A stretch of DNA of 5,514 nucleotides from Chloroflexi bacterium UBA2235. GTDB lineage: Bacteria; Chloroflexota; UBA11872; UBA12225. Both the position numbers and the translations under genes were made by a program. The notes below the pieces were generated by a model that worked only from the letters and a program-made list of their open reading frames with translations, was not told where the DNA came from and searched no databases. Shown here one piece after another: positions 1-5,514 of the stretch; positions within the stretch are counted from its first letter, which is position 1; the number at the start of each line of letters is the position of its first letter. The stretch lies in contig DDYL01000107.1 of the NCBI GenBank assembly GCA_002347925.1, positions 13,667 through 19,180 of the forward strand, in the 5' to 3' direction.

Positions 1-2961
1 ATGGTCGTCGTGCGCGGCGACGACCCGCGCGGTCACGCCCTTCTCTCCGACGCCCATGCAATGGGGTACGCCTCATTGCAGTCGGTAACGATCAGCGATC
101 TCATCTTTTTTCAGGGGGGTCTTGGCTCAGACCTCCGCAGTGACCTCGAGACCATCCTAGTGGATCCACTGCTTCAGTCATCCACGTGGTTTCGTAGCGC
201 CGGGTTGGAGGATGAAACGTCCCTCATGGTCGAGTCCGTCCTCCATGCTGGGGTCACGGATGCCGTCGCGGAACAACTGCTTCGAGTCGCACGACGCAAA
301 GGCTGGCCGGTCCACGGGGTCGTGACCGGGCGGCGCATCGAACTACGGGGCGAAATCCCACACGGTTTGCGCGAGATACTTATTCGGCGCTTGATGGTCA
401 ACCCGGTAATCGAGCACTGGGTCGTGGACAGTCTTGTTGAACCGGTCTTCGCTCAGAGTGCGTCCGAGGCTATCGACGTTGCCGACAAAGGCGTGCTCAT
501 CGAAAAGCCTCTCCCCGCGGGAATGCCGGCCACCGAAGCCATTCACGCAAACCGGGCGGTTCACCTACCGGTTCGTACGGATTCCGATCTTGAAGCACTC
601 AACCGGGCGCGCGGAATGGCCCTCGACCCGGCTGAACTCGATGCTGTTCGGTCCTATTACGCTGGTCGCGGTGGGGTCGCCCCCGACATCGAACTTGAAA
701 TGATCGCGCAAACGTGGTCAGAACACTGCGCCCATAAGACGTTCCGCGCGAGAATTACCACAACAACCGGTGATGAAATTGCCCCGCTCCTCGACCAGCT
801 TCGGCGCGCAACCACCCAGATTGATGCGCGATACGTCGTAAGCGCGTTCGTTGGCAACGCTGGAATTCTCCAGTTCACTCCTGGCACAACCTTCGCTGTC
901 AAGTGCGAAACCCATAACCATCCCAGTGCGATCGAGCCGTTTGGTGGAGCAAATACTGGCGTTGGAGGTGTGATCAGGGATGTCCTTGGGGCGTCGCACC
1001 GTCCGATCGCTTGCACGGACATCCTGTGTTTCGGACCTGCAGACACCTCTGATGCGCTGCTTCCAAACGGTGTGATCCATCCCCGACGTGTGCGCTCGGG
1101 TGTGGTGGCAGGGGTCGCTGACTACGGCAACAAGATCGGACTTCCAACCCTTGCGGGCGCAGTCCTCTATGACCCCGGGTATGTCGCGAACCCGCTCGTT
1201 TTCGCCGGGTGCATCGGAATGGCCAAATCCCCATACGTGGCGGAGCGCCCGCTTCCGGGCGACCGGATTGTCGTTCTCGGCGGTGCTACGGGCCGCGACG
1301 GCATTAGAGGGGCCACATTTTCCTCGGCGACGATGGATGCGACCACCGGGGATGTGGCGGGCGCAAGTGTGCAGATTGGTGACCCAATCACCGAGAAGCT
1401 TCTCGTGGACCTGCTGGCAGATGGACGGCATCTCTATCGATCGATCACCGACTGCGGTGCAGGAGGGCTTTCTTCCGCCATTGGCGAGATGGCGGAGGGC
1501 ATTGGTGCCGAGGTAGACCTGGACCAATTGCCAATGAAGTACCCCGGTCTCGCACCATGGGAGGTATGGCTCTCAGAGGCCCAGGAACGGATGGTCGTGG
1601 CTACCGCAGACCCCGAACCGCTTCACCATGCCTGTGAAAGCCTGGGCATTCATTGCACCGATATCGGAGCATTCACGGGAACGGGCCGCTTGGTAGTCCG
1701 ATCCTCGGGGCACCCGATAGTGGACATTGACACCGGATTCCTGCATGACGGTCGCCCAACCCGTCACATGGTTGCCAAGCTCCCTCAACCCAACCGGATT
1801 GGTGCATTTTCCGGAGCCCCGCACCTCTCCGAGGGAGGTCTGGGTTCCCCAACATCTCTCGACGCCATGCACGTCGCCGAGTTCGAAACGATTCTGCTCG
1901 AGCTACTTTCCCACCCAAATATCGCCTGCAAGGCGCCCGTGATCCGTCGGTACGACCACGAGATCCGCGGTGCGACACTCGTCAGACCACTCGTCGGCGA
2001 ACCGATTGGTGGGCACGTCATTGGTCATGCCGATGGGACGGTCATCGCGGAACCACTTGCACCCCACGGGATTGCGCTAGGGATCGGGGTAAATCCATGG
2101 TTCGGGATGACTGATCCGGAGCGCATGGGTCAGTCCGTCGTGGATGAAGCTGTGCGGAATGTGGTCGCCTGCGGTGGCGATCCTGATCAAATCGCGTTGC
2201 TCGACAACTTCTCATGGGGTGATCCCCGTCGTGAGGAGACGCTTGGTGACCTTGTTGCGACTGTAGCTGGCGCTTGCGAGGCCGCCATTGCCTTTGGTGC
2301 ACCATTTGTTTCGGGCAAGGATTCGCTTAATAACGAATACTTGGGAGCCGACGGTGGTCGCCACGCGGTCCCTCCAACCTTGGTAATCACTGCGGTTGCA
2401 CACGTGCCCGAGGCGTCACGAACTATTACTCCCGATCTCAAGGCTGCTGGCAACGCCCTGTTGGTTGTCGGCATGACGCCGGTTGCATTCGGTGGATCGC
2501 ATATCGCGTTGGTGCGCGACATCGCACCTTCGTCTGCGCCTCCGTTTGACCAGTCAGCACCAGCGCGGTATCGCCGACTTCATGCAGCCATCCGCGACGG
2601 CCTCGTAGTTTCGTGTCACGACATTAGCGAAGGTGGCCTGGCCGTAGCGTTGGCAGAGATGGCGATTGCCGGAAATCTCGGGTTTGACGCTCCCACCCCG
2701 CCTCCCACTTTCCGTGCGGACGCGAACGATCCCCTACGAGGGGCCGCTGCCCTTGAGGTCCTTTTCGGCGAGGGGAACGGCCGGTTCGTCGTCGAGGTGG
2801 AACAACGCCATGTGGCGGCATTTGTCGCGCGCATGAGTGGCGACGCTACGGTGATCGGTGCCGTTGCCACAGGGGAAATTGCTCGTTTTCCCGTTTTTGG
2901 CGAGGATGGCATGTCTATCCCGGTGGCAGCCCTGCGTCAGGCATGGATTGGTCGCCCATGA
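1..2961 (+). CDS. purL: FGAM synthase large subunit, PurS-PurL fusion (PurSL)
   Basis: Phosphoribosylformylglycinamidine synthase synthetase subunit: FGAR + ATP + ammonia to FGAM, cytosolic step 4 of IMP synthesis. Residues 1-150 hold two PurS-like units: the first has DDPRG at 7-11 and ILVDPLLQ at 52-59, the second GVTD at 84-87 and LMVNPVIEHW at 131-140. The PurL body follows: QTWSEHCAHKTF (237-248) with the conserved His242, KCETHNHPS (301-309), GGANTGVGG (315-323), GGATGRDGIRGATFSS (427-442), QIGDPITEK (458-466), DCGAGGLSSA (484-493) and SEAQERM (525-531). The second half-repeat has YDHEIRGATLV (651-661), LDNFSWGDP (734-742), FVSGKDSLNN (769-778), SCHDISEGGLA (871-881) and LFGEGNGRF (921-929). 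At 986 aa it is longer than a stand-alone PurL (about 600-750 aa) because of the PurS part, and it lacks a glutaminase domain, which purQ supplies next door. The ATG is the first base of the window; relatives usually have a few more residues before DPRG, so the true start may lie upstream. Confidence 0.95.
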   Translation: MVVVRGDDPRGHALLSDAHAMGYASLQSVTISDLIFFQGGLGSDLRSDLETILVDPLLQSSTWFRSAGLEDETSLMVESVLHAGVTDAVAEQLLRVARRKGWPVHGVVTGRRIELRGEIPHGLREILIRRLMVNPVIEHWVVDSLVEPVFAQSASEAIDVADKGVLIEKPLPAGMPATEAIHANRAVHLPVRTDSDLEALNRARGMALDPAELDAVRSYYAGRGGVAPDIELEMIAQTWSEHCAHKTFRARITTTTGDEIAPLLDQLRRATTQIDARYVVSAFVGNAGILQFTPGTTFAVKCETHNHPSAIEPFGGANTGVGGVIRDVLGASHRPIACTDILCFGPADTSDALLPNGVIHPRRVRSGVVAGVADYGNKIGLPTLAGAVLYDPGYVANPLVFAGCIGMAKSPYVAERPLPGDRIVVLGGATGRDGIRGATFSSATMDATTGDVAGASVQIGDPITEKLLVDLLADGRHLYRSITDCGAGGLSSAIGEMAEGIGAEVDLDQLPMKYPGLAPWEVWLSEAQERMVVATADPEPLHHACESLGIHCTDIGAFTGTGRLVVRSSGHPIVDIDTGFLHDGRPTRHMVAKLPQPNRIGAFSGAPHLSEGGLGSPTSLDAMHVAEFETILLELLSHPNIACKAPVIRRYDHEIRGATLVRPLVGEPIGGHVIGHADGTVIAEPLAPHGIALGIGVNPWFGMTDPERMGQSVVDEAVRNVVACGGDPDQIALLDNFSWGDPRREETLGDLVATVAGACEAAIAFGAPFVSGKDSLNNEYLGADGGRHAVPPTLVITAVAHVPEASRTITPDLKAAGNALLVVGMTPVAFGGSHIALVRDIAPSSAPPFDQSAPARYRRLHAAIRDGLVVSCHDISEGGLAVALAEMAIAGNLGFDAPTPPPTFRADANDPLRGAAALEVLFGEGNGRFVVEVEQRHVAAFVARMSGDATVIGAVATGEIARFPVFGEDGMSIPVAALRQAWIGRP
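2958..2961 (+). other. ATGA stop/start overlap, purL-purQ
   Basis: The purQ ATG (2958-2960) shares bases with the purL TGA (2959-2961). Only weak purine-rich bases (GGATTGG, 2945-2951) precede it, so purQ initiation probably depends on ribosomes finishing purL. This would help keep the two subunits of one enzyme in balance. The overlap is seen directly; the coupling is inferred. Confidence 0.85.
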
Positions 2962-3692
2962 GCCGCCGACCAGAGGCGGCAGTTCTCACCGCACCGGGAA
3001 CCAATCGCGACCCCGACGCATGCTTGGCGCTTGAATTGGCAGGCGCCAATCCGGTCGTGATCCCTGTCACTTCATTGCTCGACGTCCGGTCTAGGCTTTC
3101 TGACAGTGACATGATTGTGATTCCCGGAGGGTTTTCGTATGCGGACGCCCTCGGTGCCGGACGCCTGTTCGCGACCGAACTCGATCACGTTCTCGGTGAC
3201 CACCTCTCCGTCGCAGCGGCCGACCGTCGTCCGGTGATCGGCATCTGCAACGGCTTCCAGACGCTCGTGAGGTTGGGTATCTGGACCCGCGAGGGATTCC
3301 GCCTCGCGCTTGGACACAATGTCGACGGCGTATTCACCTGCGAATGGGTCAATCTGGTGCCAGACCCGATGACGCGGTGCATATGGACGGATGGCCTAGA
3401 AGGCGAAGTCGCATGCCCTGTCGCACACGGCGAGGGTCGCGTCGTTTGTGATGATGCGACCGCATCGGCGTTGATGGAAACCGGTCGGGTTGCCCTTCGA
3501 TACGTGCGAAATCCAAATGGATCGCGAGGTGACATGGCGGGGTTGACTGATGCCACGGGTTTCATCCTGGGGCTTATGCCTCATCCAGAGAATCACGTGG
3601 TTTCGAGGCAGCATCCTGGCTTCCGGCGTGGGATTGGTGGGGGACTTGGACTTCGGATCTTCGAGAATGGAGTGCGCCATGCCGGACGCTGA
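2958..3692 (+). CDS. purQ: FGAM synthase glutaminase subunit PurQ
   Basis: Class I (triad) glutamine amidotransferase subunit that hydrolyses glutamine and delivers ammonia to PurSL for FGAM formation. Numbered from the ATG at 2958 it is 244 aa, a normal PurQ length. PGGFSYAD (56-63) forms the oxyanion/glutamine-site region, GICNGFQ (95-101) carries the nucleophile Cys97, and PHPEN (208-212) supplies His209 and Glu211, so the triad is complete. The C-terminus, with ENHVVSRQHPGFRRG and then GLGLRIFENGV, is the longer variant seen in PurQ that work with separate PurL/PurS-type subunits, rather than the short PHPERA form of Bacillus. I chose ATG 2958 because it overlaps the purL stop as ATGA and puts the first beta strand (AAVLTAPGTN) near the N-terminus. 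An in-frame ATG at 2943 would add five residues inside purL. No strong ribosome site precedes either start, so translational coupling to purL is likely. Confidence 0.95.
   Translation: MSRRPEAAVLTAPGTNRDPDACLALELAGANPVVIPVTSLLDVRSRLSDSDMIVIPGGFSYADALGAGRLFATELDHVLGDHLSVAAADRRPVIGICNGFQTLVRLGIWTREGFRLALGHNVDGVFTCEWVNLVPDPMTRCIWTDGLEGEVACPVAHGEGRVVCDDATASALMETGRVALRYVRNPNGSRGDMAGLTDATGFILGLMPHPENHVVSRQHPGFRRGIGGGLGLRIFENGVRHAGR
3669..3672 (+). promoter_or_regulatory. Ribosome binding site deciding the purC start
   Basis: GGAG lies six bases before ATG 3679, inside the 3' end of purQ. It favours ATG 3679 over the in-frame ATGs at 3667 and 3550. Confidence 0.6.
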
Positions 3693-4710
3693 CGCGTCAC
3701 CATCTGTCACCGATCCCGCAGGACTTCAGGGAAGTTTGACGCCGGTGGTGGGATGTGACGACATCCACCTTGACTTGCCAGGACGACGGGTTGGCAAGGT
3801 TCGCGTTTCATACGCCCTTGCCGATGGACGTCGATTGTTTGTGACGACCGACCGTTTGTCGGCCTTCGATCGGGTTGTGGCCGTCGTGCCCTACAAGGGT
3901 CAGGTCCTGAACCAGTTGGCAGCCTGGTGGTTCCACCAAACCCGGGGGATTGTTGCCAATCACGTAGTCTCCGTCCCTGATCCGAACGCCACGATTGGCG
4001 TTGAGGCGCGTCCCCTGCCGGTCGAAGTCGTTGTCCGGGGTGTGATCACGGGGACCACGTCTACTTCGCTGTGGCGACAATACGATGTAGGCGCAAGGAC
4101 CATTTACGGGCACGCGTTCCCGGATGGACTGCGCAAGAACACGCGTCTGCCCGAGGCCATCATCACTCCTACGACGAAGGGCGAAGCTGGCGCGCACGAC
4201 GAACCGCTTACCTGTGTCGAGGTGGTTGAACGGGGGTTGGTTGGGTCAGAGATGTGGACACAGGTGCAGACGGCAGCGCTAGCACTGTTCGCTTTCGGGC
4301 AACGGATTGCTGAACAGGCAGGACTGATCCTCGCTGACACGAAGTATGAATTCGGCATCGCTCCCGACGGATCGCTGTTGTTGATTGATGAAATGCACAC
4401 GCCAGACTCTTCGCGCTACTGGGAAGCCTCGTCATATGAAGACAGGGTTGGGCGGGGCGTGGAACCCGAAAGCCTCGACAAGGAGCCGATCCGACTCGCA
4501 TTGGACGCGTTGGGGTACCGTGGCAGTGGAGCGCCCCCGGTTCTTTCCGGCGAAGTAATAGCTTCAACCACGATCCGGTATGTCGCCGCATATGAGCGGA
4601 TCACCGGCACGAGGTTCGTTCCCGGTACCTACCCAGTCGAAGAGCGCTTGTTGGCAGCGCTCAATCGAGAGGGATTGCTAGGAAGCCAGCCGAGGAGAGT
4701 GCAGGAATGA
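3679..4710 (+). CDS. purC: SAICAR synthetase PurC, long ADE1-like type
   Basis: Phosphoribosylaminoimidazole-succinocarboxamide synthase: CAIR + aspartate + ATP to SAICAR, in the cytosol. From ATG 3679 the protein is 343 aa, clearly longer than the roughly 240-aa PurC of E. coli and Bacillus, and similar in layout to yeast ADE1 and the long PurC of alphaproteobacteria. Visible motifs: GKVRV (39-43, nucleotide-binding strand/turn), TTDRLSAFDR (56-65), VPYKGQVLN (70-78), LPVEVVVRGVITGTTSTS (113-130, family signature 1), ITPTTK (162-167), HDEPLT (173-178), LADTKYEFG (218-226, family signature 2), EMHTPDSSRYW (238-248) and ESLDKEPIR (264-272). The frame is open back to 3550, but those residues read through purQ in another frame and match nothing in the family. 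GGAG at 3669-3672 sits six bases before ATG 3679, which decides the start; ATG 3667 is the alternative. The first 20 residues look like a disordered extension. The gene overlaps purQ by 14 bp and purE by 4 bp. Confidence 0.95.
   Translation: MPDADASPSVTDPAGLQGSLTPVVGCDDIHLDLPGRRVGKVRVSYALADGRRLFVTTDRLSAFDRVVAVVPYKGQVLNQLAAWWFHQTRGIVANHVVSVPDPNATIGVEARPLPVEVVVRGVITGTTSTSLWRQYDVGARTIYGHAFPDGLRKNTRLPEAIITPTTKGEAGAHDEPLTCVEVVERGLVGSEMWTQVQTAALALFAFGQRIAEQAGLILADTKYEFGIAPDGSLLLIDEMHTPDSSRYWEASSYEDRVGRGVEPESLDKEPIRLALDALGYRGSGAPPVLSGEVIASTTIRYVAAYERITGTRFVPGTYPVEERLLAALNREGLLGSQPRRVQE
4692..4699 (+). promoter_or_regulatory. Ribosome binding site of purE
   Basis: GAGGAGAG ends seven bases before the purE ATG at 4707 and lies within the last codons of purC. 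It is the best Shine-Dalgarno match in the window. The purE ATG also overlaps the purC TGA (ATGA, 4707-4710), so purE can be initiated both independently and by coupling. Confidence 0.75.
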
Positions 4711-5177
4711 AACCGCTCGTCGTGATCCTGATGGGTTCGCCGGCCGACCGGGAACACTCAGGCCGGATTGCGGATGCATGCAGTCGGTTTGGTCTTGAAC
4801 CAGTCATCCGAATCGGTTCGGCGCACCGGACGCCCGAACATGTGCTCGGACTTCTTCGAGCGTACGATGCCGAGCCACGCCCGAAGGTATTCATCACCGT
4901 AGCCGGCCGGTCCAATGCGCTATCCGGCTTCACCGATCCGTCTGTTCTTGCGCCAGTGATTGCCTGCCCTCCCCCCGGCGACCAGGTAGATCTATGGAGT
5001 AGCCTCCGGATGCCGCCGGGCGTCGGATGCGCAACAGTCCTCGAGCCGCTCAACGCGGCACTGATGGCGGCGAAGATATTCGCCGTTACAGATCACGACA
5101 TTGCCGAATTGGTGAAGTCCTATCAGGAATCGCAACGGGTTCGAATTCTCGAGGCCGATCTTGAGGTGTCCGGATGA
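4707..5177 (+). CDS. purE: AIR carboxylase PurE, class II-like (CO2-using)
   Basis: Phosphoribosylaminoimidazole carboxylase making CAIR from AIR. At 156 aa it is a normal single-domain PurE. The phosphate-binding loop MGSPAD is at 9-14 and GSAHRTPEHV at 37-46 with the catalytic His40. The central loop reads ITVAGRSNALSGF (63-75), followed by IACPPP (85-90), DLWSSLRMP (95-103) and GCATVLEPLNAAL (107-119). Class I bacterial mutases instead have AGAGGAAHLPGM and a DSLLSIVQMP-like stretch. The AGRSN, CPP and SSLR motifs match the human PAICS carboxylase domain and, from memory, Treponema denticola PurE, the class II enzymes that use CO2 directly and need no PurK. The class call is therefore inferred from motifs. 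Residue 41 is Arg, as in class I, where I recall Lys in class II. The start has a strong ribosome site (4692-4699) and overlaps the purC stop as ATGA. The C-terminal helix with VKSYQESQ (136-143) also fits the Treponema-type protein. Confidence 0.93.
   Translation: MKPLVVILMGSPADREHSGRIADACSRFGLEPVIRIGSAHRTPEHVLGLLRAYDAEPRPKVFITVAGRSNALSGFTDPSVLAPVIACPPPGDQVDLWSSLRMPPGVGCATVLEPLNAALMAAKIFAVTDHDIAELVKSYQESQRVRILEADLEVSG
5163..5168 (+). promoter_or_regulatory. Ribosome binding site of purF
   Basis: GAGGTG ends five bases before ATG 5174, inside the end of purE. Together with the ATGA overlap (5174-5177) it supports the longer PurF start over Met13 at 5210. Confidence 0.65.
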
Positions 5178-5514
5178 CAGGACGCTCCTCGGCAGGTGCG
5201 CCCGTCGCCATGGACGATCGTCCTTATGAAGAATGTGGCGTCATCGGCGTGACTTCCCCATCCGAGGAGGTAGGTGAACTCGTTTTCTTCGGCCTGTTCG
5301 CGCTTCAACACCGGGGACAGGAAGCTGCAGGCATTGCCGTCTCGGACGGCGTCCAAGCGCGGTTGCACAAGGCCGACGGATTAGTCGGTCAGGTGTTCAC
5401 CCCCGCCGCCATGGCACCGCTTCAGGGCATGAACGGGATCGGACACACCCGATACTCCACGACTGGTGGGGTCGGGACACGAAATGCCCAGCCATTTCTC
5501 GTGGAGACTGTCCA
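5174..5514 (+). CDS. purF: Amidophosphoribosyltransferase PurF, 5' part only
   Basis: First enzyme of the pathway: PRPP + glutamine to 5-phosphoribosylamine. Only 113 complete codons of an expected 450-500 are present; the gene runs off the right edge with no stop. The visible part is the N-terminal nucleophile (Ntn) glutaminase domain: EECGVIGV (19-26) with Cys21 as the expected N-terminal nucleophile after propeptide removal, LFALQHRGQEAAGIAV (41-56), GIGHTRYSTTG (88-98), whose Arg93 is the expected glutamine-carboxylate binder, and NAQPF (104-108). A 20-residue leader before Cys21 implies a processed proenzyme, as in Bacillus and animal PurF, whereas E. coli PurF loses only its initiator Met. 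The start at 5174 overlaps the purE stop as ATGA and has GAGGTG five bases upstream. Met13 (5210) is a weaker alternative that would leave an 8-residue leader. The phosphoribosyltransferase domain and any Fe-S cysteines lie outside the window. Confidence 0.95.
   Translation, partial: MTGRSSAGAPVAMDDRPYEECGVIGVTSPSEEVGELVFFGLFALQHRGQEAAGIAVSDGVQARLHKADGLVGQVFTPAAMAPLQGMNGIGHTRYSTTGGVGTRNAQPFLVETV

Noticed and set aside
1088..1516. A 142-codon open frame on the plus strand in another frame of purL.
   Set aside because: It is a shadow of purL. The conserved PurL motifs are unbroken in frame 1 through this region, so it is neither a frameshift nor a second gene.
718..1527. A 269-codon open frame on the minus strand opposite purL.
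   Set aside because: It lies fully within the most conserved part of purL, shows no recognisable motif, and is Arg/His/Cys-rich as expected for antisense of G+C-rich coding DNA.
2943..2957. An earlier purQ start at ATG 2943.
   Set aside because: It adds five residues within purL, has no properly spaced ribosome site, and loses the ATGA overlap seen at two other junctions.
3550..3678. An N-terminal extension of PurC starting at ATG 3550.
   Set aside because: These 43 codons overlap the conserved PHPEN end of PurQ in another frame and do not resemble PurC. GGAG before ATG 3679 supports the shorter protein.
4707..5177. PurE as a degenerate or damaged class I N5-CAIR mutase, because the GAGGAAHLPG loop is missing.
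   Set aside because: The replacement AGRSNALSGF is itself a recognised class II motif, and the other active-site segments are intact, so it is a different class rather than a broken gene.
5123..5368. A minus-strand open frame of 81 codons across the purE/purF junction.
   Set aside because: It is opposite clear PurF motifs (CGVIGV, LQHRGQE) and has no family resemblance.
1..5514. A novel defence, mobile or regulatory system hidden in the window.
   Set aside because: Both strands are accounted for by five contiguous purine-pathway genes. There are no direct or inverted repeats, array structure or unexplained stretch. The unusual points concern enzyme subtype and architecture only.

Overview
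The window is a compact, single-strand piece of a bacterial de novo purine (IMP) biosynthesis operon. Five genes run left to right: purL (a PurS-PurL fusion), purQ, purC, purE and the start of purF, which is cut by the right edge. There is essentially no intergenic DNA. Three of the four junctions are ATGA stop/start overlaps and the fourth (purQ/purC) is a 14-bp overlap. I see no RNA gene, mobile element, CRISPR array, riboswitch, promoter or terminator. Any promoter or purine-responsive control region would lie outside the window.

Layout: 1-2961 encodes the large subunit of FGAM synthase, with two PurS-like units at its N-terminus. 2958-3692 encodes its glutaminase PurQ. 3679-4710 encodes a long, ADE1-like SAICAR synthetase (PurC). 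4707-5177 encodes an AIR carboxylase (PurE) whose core motifs match the class II enzymes of animals and Treponema rather than the usual bacterial N5-CAIR mutase. 5174-5514 encodes the first 113 residues of amidophosphoribosyltransferase (PurF), including its propeptide and catalytic cysteine.

The gene products act in one pathway. PurF makes phosphoribosylamine (step 1). PurSL with PurQ turns FGAR into FGAM using ammonia from glutamine (step 4). PurE carboxylates AIR to CAIR, probably directly with CO2/bicarbonate, and PurC joins CAIR to aspartate. PurD, PurN/PurT, PurM, PurB and PurH are not here. PurK is also absent from the window, and is not expected to be needed if the class II reading of PurE is right.

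The organism is a bacterium with fairly G+C-rich DNA and strong G/C preference at third codon positions. The combination of a PurSL fusion, a PurQ with an ENHV...QHP-type C-terminus and a class II PurE is not that of Enterobacteria or Bacillus. Lineages such as Chloroflexota, some deltaproteobacterial groups or little-cultured relatives are possible, but I cannot fix the phylum from sequence alone. The genes are housekeeping. The parts worth a second look are the PurE class, the tandem PurS fusion and the tight purC-purE pairing.
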